The notes under the pieces are model-generated. The model was not told where the DNA came from. It made no database searches and saw only the letters and a list, made by a program, of their open reading frames with translations. From positions 36,299,724-36,363,723 of the forward strand of contig OX637287.1 in assembly GCA_951799445.1 (NCBI GenBank): a stretch of DNA of 64,000 nucleotides, read 5' to 3'. Shown here in pieces: positions 33,870 to 46,679 of this stretch (position 1 is its first letter; each line of letters opens with the position of its first letter). The stretch is from Pseudisothecium myosuroides (taxonomy: Eukaryota; Streptophyta; Bryopsida; Hypnales; Lembophyllaceae). Position numbers and translations under genes: made by a program.

Positions 33870-34139
33870 AGGTAGGCATCTCAAATGCGCCAATGAACTT
33901 AAAGCGCCATCTTCAGTGTGTGTACATCTCCAAAATCAATTATGTACCTTTGTGAAAGAAACGCTTTTAGAACCAAACTTTGTTTCTTCATAACTTTTGC
34001 ATACAGTATCCAAATGTCACGTTCTTTGGTGCGTTGGAACCTTCTTTCCCTTGCCAATAAGAATATATAAGAATTTGAACAGTCTAATAGTAGTAATTAC
34101 GCACAGTAGCAATTAGTGGCAGTTTTGGGATACCTACCT
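33870..34139. mobile_element. TA-flanked MITE, family A, copy 3
   Basis: A 270-bp copy, same orientation as 46,099-46,370, starting AGGTAGGCATCTC and ending GGGATACCTACCT. The left TA is intact and the right one has become CA. More diverged than the other two family A copies. Confidence 0.8.
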
Positions 34140-34169
34140 CAATGCCTCACCAAATGTTAAGTGATTGCC

Positions 34170-34843
34170 AATTTGCCATCCAGGCACTTTCTCAGAAAGT
34201 AAAAAAAAAGGGCTGGTTGAGACTTGTGCCCATGTGCCGGTTGCAGTCCATTTGTCAATACGAGTACGACTGCAGAGGAGAGGGTCCAAGTCCTTGACCA
34301 ATTGTTACCGCAAGTACGGAACGAATAAACGAATTTCCTCGAAGCCACGAGCTCCACGTGCCGTATAGAATTCATCCATCCGCCCCAGCCACTTTCATCC
34401 AAATCACACGAGTCCCGCCCGGTGTTCATACGTTCCACGACTTCTGTGATCTATACGTAGACGACCAAAATACGTATACCATCTCCAGGCAAGGTCGGCC
34501 TCAGCTCCCCTCCCTAGCTGTACTGTACCACCACTGTTCCGCGTTCGCTGTGCTGCAAGCATCGCTCTACCGCCATCGCCTTCCTATTGCCACCTCCATT
34601 CACCAGCCGCCCACACCTCTTTCCTAGGAATGCTTTCGTTCATAGCTCCAATTTGAGACCGATTTCGGGAAGAATGGTGCAGAGATGAAGCGGGACGGTG
34701 GTTTTCGAGCTGGCGATGGCGAGGTTTAGGGTAAGGCTTGAGGACCTTGGCAACGCCCTGGCAGGTCGGGGGTTGTTATTACTGGTGGATAGTAAAAGAA
34801 GTAGAAGAAGAAGAGGAAGAAGAAGAAGCGACTAAAAGCTCAC
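34170..34843 (+). promoter_or_regulatory. Promoter / 5' UTR region of the MYC-type bHLH gene
   Basis: GC rises from about 34,180, immediately after the MITE pair, with no convincing coding frame until the bHLH start at 34,844. A Glu-codon run (GAAGAAGAGGAAGAAGAAG) at about 34,800-34,830 lies in the leader. I see no unambiguous TATA box. A MITE (family A) ends about 700 bases upstream of the start codon. Confidence 0.4.
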
Positions 34844-37800
34844 ATGTTAGGGGAGGAGCATCAAGGGTTAGGAGTAGTAGGGATGATGGAGATGGCGCTC
34901 CCGAACTTGTGGGACGCGACGGACCCGTTGATGATCGAGGCGTTTATTGGAGGCTACGGGATTCCGAATAGTTATGAAGCGCAGGACGACGGAGCGCTGA
35001 CGACTGGGGGTGCGGCAGCGCCGGAGCAGACGGACTCGCTGCTGCAGCGAAGGCTGCACACACTGGTGGAGGAGTCTACCGAGAATTGGACTTATGGTAT
35101 CTTTTGGCAGCTCTCGATGGCGCCGAACGGGGAGTCGTAAGTTTTCGCTTTACTGATTTTGGTTTCTGGTTTTGTTGTCTTGTTTTTTGCCATTTTTGAG
35201 TAGAAATTCTGCCTGACGATGGGCTGGGGCACAAGCAGACTATTTTCATGCGCATTAGAGTAGTGCATCCTCAATGCAACCCTCTACACTTGCCCTGTTA
35301 AGCAAAGCAATAGAGGTTCTGTACCATTGATCTTTTTTAGAGGTCAACTGTGCAGTGTTGCATTGAGGACGCTCTAAAGTAGGACATTGTTTATTGAGAG
35401 AAGGTGTTATGGCCTAATTCCAACATTGAGTTCAGTGTGGTGAACGAGGTTACTATCAGCTTGTTTCAAGGTCTATACTTTATTATTTGATAGTATACTC
35501 AGACTTGATATATAATATGGCCTTTTCTGTGATGACATTCTGGAATATTCTGCACACTTGCCGAACTATCATTGACTGTAGCTCACTTGTTACACAGTTA
35601 AACTATGCGCAGTTATTATTTTGGGACCGCAAGCAGTTGGATTAAAGAGGTCGGGATGTAGTTCAGTGACGATTTAGGAAGGTCTGCAATGCATCAATAA
35701 CTCAAGATTTAACCTGGTCCTCATTTGAAGTGGAAGGCAACCCTATTTCTGGTTCATACTCCAAGTTGCCTCTATTAACTAACTTGGGTACTAAGCTTCA
35801 GTAAGTAGTTTGAAGGTAAGTACCAGCTATGGGGACTTTTGCTTTCGATTTAGCTAACTGCTGCAACTTGGTCGTTGTGGGCTCATTTAGCACTTTAATC
35901 CAGTGGTACAGTTTCCTGGTCCAAAATTTGGGAGTTAATTTAATTTATTTGGTGGAGATGAATTTTTATTGCAATTTAGTTAGCAGAAGTAAGCACCAAT
36001 TTGTTCACATTGGGCGGGGCAGGCATTTAGTAAGTAATTCCAGTTAGCTAATTGGTGCTACTTAGTTGGTACTAGTTGGTGCAGGCGGGGCCAAAGAATG
36101 TTAGGGATTTGTTCTCTTTTTATTGACTGACAATGGGGCTGCCTTGAATGGCACTTTTGGTATTAAGGTAGGGGGGTCTTTGCATCAATTAAAGCATTTA
36201 ACGTATGTAGGAGTTTTATTTTTTGGGATACTACTCTTCCACTTTGAGCACAAGTAAAAAATCTGTTGAGATCAAATATTTACAACTGTGTATGATTTCT
36301 TATGCTATCATTCACAGTGGCAAGTTGTAGACCACTCGGTGACAGTAGGCAACCCCATTTCGATTCAAAGATCACATTCAAAGATCAGTGGCCATAGACA
36401 GTTAGCCAAGTGAAGCTTACAACCCTTGCTAATTTGTTAGCCAACCAAGTGTATGAATTGGTGTGTTGCTGTCGGTAAGATCGTTCAGTAGAGGAAACGG
36501 GATCAGGTCCCTAACGGGTTTAGTATCCTGTACATTATCTTGATGGAACATGTGCAACATTGTGGCAGAATGTTGGGTTGGGGCGATGGGTATTACAAGG
36601 GTCCCAGAGAGAGCGATTTCGTTGAGCCGAGGCAAACGCAAACGGAAGAGCATCAGTTACAACGGAAGAAAGTGCTTCGGGAGCTGCAGGCGCTTGTTTC
36701 GTGCCCAGATGATGATGGTACTGACGACGTCTCAGACACGGAGTGGTTTTACCTTGTTTCTATGGCTCATTCGTTTGCGCACGGGGTGGGGTATGTTTTT
36801 CTCGGTCCTACTGCTCCTTTCCTTTTTCCCGGTTAGACTGCTTCTCAATTTATAGGTGCATGCAGATCAAGTCGCATGAGTTACTCTGTGGAGAATCCTG
36901 ATCAGTTCGATGTTTTATGTTTTATGTAGTACTCCTGGTCAGGCATTGGCTTCTGGTCACTACCGATGGCTAGAACAAGCCGACAAGGCCTCTAATCAAG
37001 TCTGCACACGAGCTAATTTAGCGAAGGTGAGATTCATGGATTCACTCTTTCAGATACATGGCTTCAGATACGTAGTGCACGTAGTATTAACATATATCTG
37101 TTCAAGTATATAGGATCATGTGCCATTTTGAAACATTATATTGTTGCTCTTTGATGCCCGTACTGAGTGAGTAGAGTAACGCATTCACATGTTTAGATTT
37201 TCTTTAGTTTATGGTGGATTATGCAGATTATTTCTCTGATAGGAGTTCAAAGGATTGGAGATTGTGATTTTTGGTCGTAGAGAATGGGTGTACTAGGAAC
37301 GGATACAGGTGAAGGTTCTATAATACTCATAAAGATTTGTTTGTCGGTTTTGTGGTTGCATTTTGTCCTTCCCAAGAACAGATGGCCGGAATTCAGGTAT
37401 GGCATAAGTACATATATTTGAAATTGTGAATGGTTTGTCGTATATGAACTTCAAGACACTGCTTCACTCATCTGATGGACTTCTGCGCTGCAAAAGTGGT
37501 CTGATTTTTGATTTGAGAAATAGTGAGCGTACAGCTGATTCTCATCGATTTTCATGTGGCAGACCATCTTATGTGTGCCAACTACGGAGGGGGTGGTTGA
37601 GCTTGGTTCAACCGATCTGGTAAGTTTCTAATATTTTGAAATTTTAAGGCTAATTTTAAGACCTTTTTTTTTAATTTAAAAAAGAATGCCTCTTTCCTAG
37701 CAATCCTTGATCAGCCCGTCAGTATTGTGATTTTGCACTTCCTTTAGTGATGTTTGCATGAATGAAAGGTGATGAATCCAATTATAGAGTGAACTTTAGT

Positions 37801-40797
37801 CTCCTGTTGGTGTAGGGGTTTCTTAGCCATGGGTGATGAACTTGGAACTTGACGTTGTGGCCGTCTTTTTCTTGAATCACCAGCGATGATGCGTGGTTGT
37901 TTGGAAAGAGAATGTGATTTTCTGAGTCCTGTTTTCTCTTTGAATTGCAGATTCCAGAGAAATGGGGAGTTGTGCAGCACATTCAGACGGTGTTTGAAGA
38001 GCCAATGTGGGGTTTGGGTGATATGCAAATCATGTCCCAATCTGCACTTCCAAACGATGAGTCAATATTTATGCCCCATGAAGCAAGTATACCTTTGGAT
38101 CCAACGAGTGTCGCAGGTGTGACCTCCATGGGGTTAAACTTTGATTCAGGTCTAGTGAGCAATGAGAGCTCGGATTTGGGGGGAAGGGGGAACTTCCACA
38201 TGGACAAGATGGGATCTCATTTTGGCTTTGATCATTTGTGGGGGCAAACGAGTGATTTCCACCTGAACGATATACTTTCAACTGCCAACGTCGAGAAAGA
38301 CTTAGGACAACAACAGCCCGTGTATAATATTTTAGGTAGATTACCAGTGCAAGAAGATCACCTCCCCTTTTTGGCCTCTAGCCCTAGTCCACTTACTAAA
38401 AACGTAGAGTCAGATTTGAGACATCCAATTTTCCAGCAGAATAATATAAAGAAAAATCTACAGCTAGATCATAGGCCGGCATCTTTGCCTGCAATGGAAA
38501 GGCCACCGCATCCGAAGTTTCAACCCTCCCATACCTTTCCGCAGCACAATGGTGGCTTTGAAGTGGATGAAATGTTCAACCCTCAACCGGTGAGACCAAA
38601 TGAGCGCAACGAAGAGAAACAGCTGCACGCTCCTCCTGTGAATTTTGCAGCTGAAAGACCTTTCATGGCGGAGAAGCCTATGCCTGTTTTCAAACCACTG
38701 CCGCACGCAACGCCGTCAAAGGTAGCAGGACCTTCAATTGCTGCAAATGGTTTGCTTGCTGTTGATCACACAGAGCAGGGTATTCTGGAGCTCGAGGCTG
38801 AGGTAATACCAAAAGAAATTGAGGCCCCAAAGCTGCCTCGCAAGCGGGGCCGGAAGCCTGCTAATGACAGGGAAGAGCCTCTGAACCATGTGCAAGCTGA
38901 GCGGCAACGGCGGGAGAAACTCAATAAACGGTTTTATGCACTTCGGGCTGTTGTGCCAAATGTCTCGAAGGTGAGAATCTGTCTACGACAGAGAACATAC
39001 GCTCTGCAGGAAAACTGGTTGATCTGTCTGCTGGAGTCTTTTCATGCATCTTAACGTTGAACCCACCCCCTAGTGGTATCCTAGAAAACCTAGCTGTGTT
39101 ACAAATGGCAGATTTGCGTAGGGTTTGACGCAGCGAGATTTTCTAGAATGTCGTTACATGAGGGAGGTGTTTTCTTCTAGTGGTTAATGTCATTTGTTGG
39201 ATTATTGGTGTGCAATTGGGATTTGTAACTATGTTGTAAGTTACCATTGTGAACTTCTTGTGAAAGAGATGGAATGATGTTTAGAGTTTGTTGTCTGGCG
39301 GTATGAAAATGTAGAAAGTTATCGTATCCAATGAGAATGAGACTTTCTTTAAAAGAGATAGTAGCTGTTGGGTCTCATCATTCCAAGAGAATGTTTTTTT
39401 TATGTTTGTTATGGATTTATGTTTATTATGATTGTGATATGTGGATATATGAATGGTGTCATTCTAAGATTGTCCAGTACGGTTTTAATTTTTCGTAATA
39501 TGTGAGGATTATACTGAGGGTTATATTGACGATTATTTGGAAAAGTACATGTGGAAATTCGGAATTTCTAGTTGGGGTAGGGACCCTGGTGTTTAGCCGC
39601 TTGTTCTAATCTCTTTCTAGATTCTAACACCACTTGAGCATGCTTCCTTCAGATGGACAAAGCTTCTCTGTTAGGCGACGCTATTGCGCATATCAATCAC
39701 CTGCAAGAAAAACTCCATAATGCAGAAATGCATATTAAGGAGCTTCAAAGTCAAAGCCTTGAAAGTGCTAAGCGTGACGAGGCCCCCGAGTTGCTTTCTG
39801 TTGTTGCACGAAAAGACGCTCCTTTCCAAATGAAACCTGAGCGGACTGTCAATAGTCCTCTATTTGGCATTTTATCTCCTGGTAAGAAGTGCAACATTGC
39901 CGTGGACATCCTTGGAGAGGAGGCCATGATACGAGTCACCTGCCTGCGAAATGCTTACTCTGTTGTCAACATGATGTTGACTCTGCAAGAACTCTGTCTG
40001 GACATACTACATTCTAATACATCCACTGCAAGTGATCACATCCTGCACATTATTATTGCCAAGGTATTGTGTCTCTCAAACGTCGATTTCGTTATGTTCA
40101 CTTTATACAGAGGTCCAAAATCGAAAAACTAGTACTGTCATAATTTAAGGTTTCATATGTGTCTTTTCATGTAACGGAGTTGGCGTTACTGAACTTGATT
40201 GAGGGTGCCATATGTGAATCCATACATTGTTTTTTCTATCCCAAAGGGGGAGAAGAGATTAAGCAATGGTTGAAAATATGACAGTTAATAGTTGCATTTG
40301 GGGCCAATCTTTCCAAGGAATGAATTTCTTCTGTCTAGTACAATTTCAACATATTGTATTCGAATAGTGGCATTCAAAGATGTCTGATTTACATTTTTCA
40401 AATTTTTGATCGTTGAGGATTGTGTTGAGGGTTACCAGTATATGGAAAGACACTTATGGAAAATTTTACATTTCTATTTGGGGTAGAGACACTTGCAGTT
40501 TGGTGCTTGTCCAGTACAGCCGCGTTTTAATGCTGCTGCTTTGTCTGGGATGACAATGTTGAGGTGATGATTATGTTTCATGAACTTGTTGATTTTGCCC
40601 ACTATTTATATTGTCTTTCGTTTATCGTTCTGACTGAAGTTCTTATACATTTGCAGATGCAACCAAGTGGACGATACACAGCAGAGCAGTTGTCTACGTT
40701 ACTTGAAAGGTCCTGTCAAACGACTGGGTTGTCGATGAAGCGAGAAGATAGTGACATACCTTTGCAAAGACTTGGCACCTCTTCTCAACCTCAATAA
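34844..40797 (+). CDS. MYC-type bHLH transcription factor (bHLH-MYC_N, JID and C-terminal ACT-like domain)
   Basis: Seven exons join in phase: 34844-35136, 36569-36790, 36930-37026, 37563-37619, 37951-38970, 39653-40063 and 40657-40797 (TAA), giving 746 residues. The N-terminal bHLH-MYC_N domain includes [30 protein letters not shown] and [20 protein letters not shown]; the last is the JAZ-interaction/transactivation stretch of MYC2 proteins. The bHLH domain (exons 5-6) carries [20 protein letters not shown] followed by [20 protein letters not shown], with the His-Glu-Arg residues that read CACGTG boxes. An ACT-like C-terminus follows. An intron splits the domain at VSK|MDK, as in many intron-bearing plant bHLH genes. 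Likely role: nuclear factor repressed by JAZ proteins, activating hormone or defence genes. Subgroup IIIe (MYC2) against IIId is not settled from sequence alone. Other ATGs lie 13, 14 and 16 codons downstream of the chosen start. Confidence 0.93.
35140..36560 (+). other. Long first intron of the bHLH gene
   Basis: A 1.4-kb intron between the GTAAGT donor at 35,137 and the acceptor GTGGCAG ending at 36,568. It contains direct similarities around 35,230-35,400 ('gcattgaggacgctc' against 'gcatcctcaatgcaac', an inverted pair) that may be another small inverted element. No exon seen. Confidence 0.5.
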
Positions 40798-40799
40798 CA

Positions 40800-42890
40800 A
40801 CCCTATACCTGTGGTGTAAAAAAAAATGTGCATACTAAACCATCCACATGGTCGTGTGGGTCGATAGTTGTAGAATAGTTAGTTTGCCATTTTTTAGCAG
40901 TAGAACAGCTAGTAGCAAATGGTAGGGGCAACGTATTTTTCCATCTCACATGGAGATGCTTCCGTTTTTTACATAGCAAGTCCCTCATTGATTGTCAGCT
41001 CGTACAAAGAGTTGAGGCTAGCATCTCTGTTCTTCTCTTTGTACATTATGGTGCTTGGTTTACCAAGCATTTCTTGTATTATGTTTTTCGTATTTAACTA
41101 AATTCCTTGCAGGCACGAATTCACTCTGAATAGCCGAATGTTCGTTCTGGAAGAGCAGGAAATGTCCTTTCTCGGATGTTCTCGAGAAGCTGTGGGAAGA
41201 TTTGGTGTTGAATACGTTTTGCGATTCTTACATATGAGGGTTCTTGTGCACTCTTTTGTTGTATTATTGTTCGGCGCAGGTCAATGAAAAGAGTGAGGGT
41301 GATTGTTATACAGAGTACTCCATATTGTAGATTGTGATCATTCCTTGTACTGGAAGGAGCAGTGCCTAACGCCTTTGTAGCATAATTCACTCTTCAAATG
41401 TTTACAGGTCTCATGATCGAACCCTTCTCAGTTAGAAGGCACGTATAGTTCTTAGATGGTAACCTTGTGAGTGCAGTGGGTTAAATGAATCACTTTTAGC
41501 AATCGTGTACACAAAGGAATTCGAGATAGGAAGAAAAAATAAATCTTTTATAGGTCTGAGATGGAATTGAAACATACTAATTCAAACTTTGACATTGTTC
41601 TAGGAAAAAAACCAAACCACTTGGACATTTTTTAAAGTAAATATGGTTACAATTGAGTTCCTAAATATATCCTTTGTGTTATTTTTTGAAGAAGATGTTC
41701 TAATTGTTCAGAAAACAACATTCACCATAAATTTCTCATCACTAATCCAAATAAAATGTATCAAAACTACTTTCCATGTATACAAACACATTTTCTAGTA
41801 CAAAGAAAAGTTTCAAATTTTTTATTTTTTATTTCTAATTATTTTGTGGGCTTTTTCACGACCTTAATTCAATCTTATGATACCTTCACTTTTGTCTTCA
41901 AGTGCTGATTGAAGTATAATTATATTCCCAAGAAGGTAATGGATTTTTTTAATTCACAAAATGAGGCTCAAAAACTCATGTCAAAAATTGAGATTGTAGG
42001 CAATTGCCTAAACCTTGAAGAATCTTGTGAGCCTTGAAGTTCTCACCTGGGTCTCATGATTTTTATTTTTATTTTTTTGCTTAGTTTCAATAGAATTTAT
42101 AGCTAAAAAGTCATCATCGTATTTGGTAGAAGTCCCTAGTAATACGGTGATTTATGCCTAGAAGCTTGGAAGTGCTTTAATCACTTCTATTTCCTTTTTC
42201 AAGTTTCTAAGTTAGATGTCTAAAGGGTCAATTAGAAGTTTAAGAGATGATTAGGCTCTATTGGCGAAAGTAGTAGTAAGATTTCTAAATTAGAATATAA
42301 CCAGGACTAGACCTTTGAATACAAGTGACAAAATACAACTTTATAAGAATTAATACTCTCAACGTTCTAAGGTTGTTACTGCCAATATCAATAAAGATCT
42401 GTAATACATATAGGCAGCTGACTAGACGGAGAACCTTGTAACATGGCTTGTATAGCCAATGAGAGATTGCCACCTTTAATAAGACAAGTACAGGTCGTGC
42501 GTGCCTATTATCCTGCCAAGGCCAAACCCATTAGATCCATCTTGAGCCTTCTAAAGGCCATCATAGTATCCAACCTTTAAGGCATTATGCTTGAGAGTTT
42601 TGGTGAGATTTAAAAATTGCTTCAAAAGCATTTTCAAATGACAGAAATTCCAAGTGGGAAGAGAAGCTCATTATATACATATGGGATGGTAGGAGGTAGA
42701 ACAACCTATGTGGGATATGTAAATTAGAATTAGTAGGAGCTGAACCGCTCGTAGTTAAGTCAAAAGTAATAATTGTGTTTGAAGTAGAATTTCAAAGCTC
42801 ATTCAGGCATAGTAGAATAAATTTTTCTAAAAAACTTTGAACTAAAAAAAGTTGGGAAATCAAGTTAAATTTCATCTTCACAATTTTTTT
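40800..42890. other. bHLH 3' flank and repeat-bearing spacer
   Basis: The first 600 bases are probably 3' UTR and downstream sequence of the bHLH gene. From about 41,530 to 41,820 lies a block that recurs in the same orientation at about 43,290-43,600 (shared pieces include 'agatggaatt' ... 'attgttcta' ... 'gaagatg'). No gene seen. Confidence 0.45.
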
Positions 42891-42899
42891 GATATTTAA

Positions 42900-43832
42900 C
42901 CCCTAAAGGCCCAAGGTCTTTTTTCTGCCAAAAAACACTGAAAACTGCCATTTCTATAGCAAAAAGTAAAAAAAAATTAAAATTGTTTTTTTTTCACATC
43001 TAACCGTAGGATCTTACACCTAATTGGTATGAGAATGTGTGGAAAAAATTTCAGAATTTTTGACCGCACAGATTGCAAGATATCTGCGTTTAAAGTGGAA
43101 AAAACAAGTTTTTCAGCACATTGCGGGACCAGATTTTTTGTCTTTAAACATTTTTAACTTAAAATTTTTGCACTACAGCGTTTTGAGATTTAAATATTTA
43201 TAGTGGAGAATTGAGTTGAGATTCTAGGAAAAAAAAAGAAACTCAAAAAAACTTAACTTTCATCCTTAAAAAAATTGTTAAGTAGAAGTAGGTATGAGAT
43301 AGAAGGAAAATCTAAAATATTAATATCTCTTAGATGGAATTAAAATGCACTAATCCCAATGGTGAGATTGTTCTAGCAAGTAAACTAAACCATGCCAAAA
43401 AAAAATTTGAAAAATTTGAAAAATTGCATTCAGAAATGAGTCCTACAAGTTATTTTTTTCAAGAAGATGCTCAAACTGCCCGAAAAACAAGAATGTCTAT
43501 AACTTTTTCATAACATATCCAAATGAAATGAATCAAAGCTTTCTAGATAGGCAAAAATATGATCTATCAGAAAAAAAATATTAAAAAAAAAAATTCAAAT
43601 TTTTGTCCATTTTTTTTCTGCTGCCCGAGCTGCCCGCCGTCCCCTGTTTTGAGCTTATTTGGTCATAACTTTTTTTCCCGGGCACCAATTGAGAAAAAAA
43701 TTATATTACCACAAAGCTTATCAGTTTTTCTATCTCCAAAAAAAATTTCAAAAAATCAGAACACAATTTCAGCCCGTAGGTACCTGCCTAAAAATGCATT
43801 TGTCCCCCGAAGGGACAGCGGGCTTTTAGGGG
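42900..43832. mobile_element. TTAA-flanked element with 18-bp inverted ends (piggyBac-type)
   Basis: A 933-bp sequence that starts CCCCTAAAGGCCC and ends GGGCTTTTAGGGG, flanked by TTAA at 42,896-42,899 and 43,833-43,836. Including the TTAA and an extra T, the ends match as inverted repeats over 18 bp with one mismatch. The interior is non-coding and contains a copy of a block also found at 41,530-41,820. The structure matches non-autonomous piggyBac elements. Confidence 0.75.
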
Positions 43833-43839
43833 TTAAAGA

Positions 43840-46095
43840 CTCCAATAAAAAGTTATGGACAATTTTTTTTCAAAGGAATTGGAAGGGAATTTTTTTTTGA
43901 TATTTTCAAATATACTCTCTATATTTTGTTCATAACTTTTAATTGGAGGCTCAAACTCGTTTATAACCTTGAGCTTGTCTTGCCTAATTTCATTAGTGTC
44001 TTGGATTTGAATTTACTAATAATTTGGTGTTTTTCTTGATTTTCTTTGGAAATTGGAGTTTGCATGTTGTGACTAATCATTTCACCCGAGCTCCTTGAAT
44101 GGGATTTCCTATCCTCTTGGTGAAAATTCCCGTAAAGCCTTGGCTTGTAGAATACATAATTTGAAGTTTGGTTTGTGGAGTGGGGTGTTTTATTCGTGGG
44201 GTTTGTTATTTCTCCTAATGGCAAAATTCTGTCTTTGTATTGATTGTTTATTTTCCTTTAATTCTTTTATTCTTCTTGTATAGCAAAGCTTTGCCTTTAT
44301 AACTAACTTTTCAAAAGTGTTTTAACCCTTTTTTATTTATTTTAGAAAATCCAAAATTTTGAAATTGAAGTGACAAAACATGAATGGAACCCTTTGCTTG
44401 GAAATTTAAATTCAAGTAGATATATAAATTATTTTCGTGTATAGAAATTCTATGTTGATATTTCTTTGACTAAAATAATTGAAAGAAAGAAACCAATGAC
44501 ATACTTGAAACTACAGTTATAGAACCTATTGTGAATCCGTAGTCATAGGTCCCTTTTTTGAAAAATCTGAAAAATTTGACATTTAAGACTCTAGCCTCAT
44601 ACTGTCCTTGTTCAAAACTCAAGAGCTTGTTGTTGGCTAAACTTGTGTGCTAGCGTTGTTGGTTACCATTATTAGACTAGATACATAGAGTCCACCTCCA
44701 AAAAAAATAGTAATTGTAACCATACTACCGTACCCCCAAGGTACCAATAGTTGAATTGCCCCCAATAAAGTCTCCACTCACAATGGTTTTAAGATCAACG
44801 TTGTTATTGTTATTAGGCAAACCTCAAATAATTCCATACATTTCAAATACTTCAATGTTGTTTGACTATATGTTGATTGTAAGAAACACTTATTGATTTG
44901 GTAATGTTTTTACAATATTTACATTATTTTTTTAGAATACTTTAAAATTAAAAATATAATTTTCTTAAATTTTAAAAATATGGCCAATGTATGCAGCTTT
45001 AAGGAGATTGTATTCTAGGAACATAAAGCATTGAAAAATTCTCTAAGTAGGAAAATTAAAAAGTTTTAAGTTTTAAGAAAATAGTTTAATTTGTAAAAAA
45101 TAGTAAAAAAATTAAAAAATTAAAAAAAATTGGCCTTTCGTAAGAATTCTATGAAGATGGTCATTTAACAAAAGAACCACCAATATAATATTTTACATGT
45201 TTGAAAATGCAAGTAGAAAGAAGCTCACTTTGTGAACTTTCATACAAAATATAATTAATTATTATTAGGAATCCTTTGAAAAATAGCTACAAGTCTACTA
45301 GAAGACCATCCCCTCCAAATTTCAACTTCAAAATTGTTTTTTTGGTACAAAATAGTACTAAATTGCATCATATCAATTAACTAAGTGTCAATTGCATGTT
45401 CTTGTCTTACATCATGTTTCATATGATATATAGATACATACATGTATACGAACATATTTGAATTAGGTGGTGTCTACGTCCCATGTCCCTTTTCCATACG
45501 GTATGGATTAGACTTAATCGTAAAGTGGAAGGAAATCTTTAGAGTAGCAAAATATGGAGAACTACGGATCAAACTTCTTTTGGATTTGAAATGAAGCTCT
45601 TTTGAGTTTTGTCCCTAGTTTACCTTCCACCAATGAGAATTTATAAGTATGCAATATGTAGGAAAAGGGATTATAGTTCAAAATGAGGATCTTGAGTTTA
45701 GAGCTTAACTCAAGACTAAGTGGTGCATTTATTGTCCAAACCACATAAAAAAATTAGTTTGCAATTGTATAATCGTTTACAAGATTAACTCTATTGTCCC
45801 ATCTCTTTTGCACTTACGACTTGATCATCTATATACTTCTCATTTATCCCAACGGTTGTGGAAAACAAGAGCCGCTCCCTAATTTATTGCACACTGTAGT
45901 GAGCTTTGTGAAGAGAGTGACTATGCACCCAAAATAGCTGGGGCATGTTTCATGACATTGTTATTTTCTGATTGAAAAGGATTTTAAAATAAGATGTAAG
46001 TTGGTTTTTATACAAATGAGCAATTTTAGCTCAGGTATAAAAAATATTGGATAATATATGCTGTGCAATCATATGCATCTATATTTGTATGTCGT
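43840..46095. other. AT-rich spacer with inverted, truncated family F copy
   Basis: About 44,870-45,365 is an inverted partial copy of the 16,790-17,520 element ('gattgtaagaaacactta', then 'actttaaaatta', then 'atggccaatgtatgcagcttta'). The remainder is AT-rich and holds nothing I can support. Confidence 0.5.
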
Positions 46096-46098
46096 ATA

Positions 46099-46370
46099 AG
46101 GTAGGTACATCCAAATGTGCCATTGATCTTAAACCACTATCTATACTCTCTGTACATCTCCAAAATCAATTCTGTACCTATGTGGAAGAAACCATTTTAG
46201 AATCAAACTTTGTTCCTCGATGACTTTTGCATACAATATCCAAATGCTACATTCTCTGGTGCATTGGAACCTCCTTTCACTTGACAACAAGAACATATGA
46301 AAATTTGACCAATCTAATAAGAGTATCTAGGCTCAATAGTAAAAAGTGGCGGTTTTGGGTGTACCCACCT
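46099..46370. mobile_element. TA-flanked MITE, family A, copy 2
   Basis: A 272-bp element starting AGGTAGGTACATCCAAA and ending TTTTGGGTGTACCCACCT, with TA on both sides. It is identical in length to the inverted copy at 10,219-10,490 and aligns with it throughout. Confidence 0.85.
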
Positions 46371-46679
46371 TATATCCATATTTAGTGTCAATATCAGTGA
46401 TCAAATACACATGTATTCGTATTCATATACCGTAACCGTACATGGGACAGGACACAAGACAACTGGTTGGCCATTTGGGGCAAGGGTGATAGTTGAGCAC
46501 TTGGCACTAGTTCATTTCAGAAAATGCTGTTTCCATGTGTATCTCATTCACCACCAGCTAGCAATTTAAATGTTGTACAAAAACTGTGAAGTAAATGGGT
46601 AAATCCCAAAGAATGTATCCCCAAAGAATAAGTGTCTACAACACTCTACTCAACGAATGAGAATATGGAGCACAAGAGT

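Noticed and set aside
43559..43900. Open frame of 113 codons in the large TTAA element
   Set aside because: Composition is driven by A, T and C runs; there is no transposase motif.
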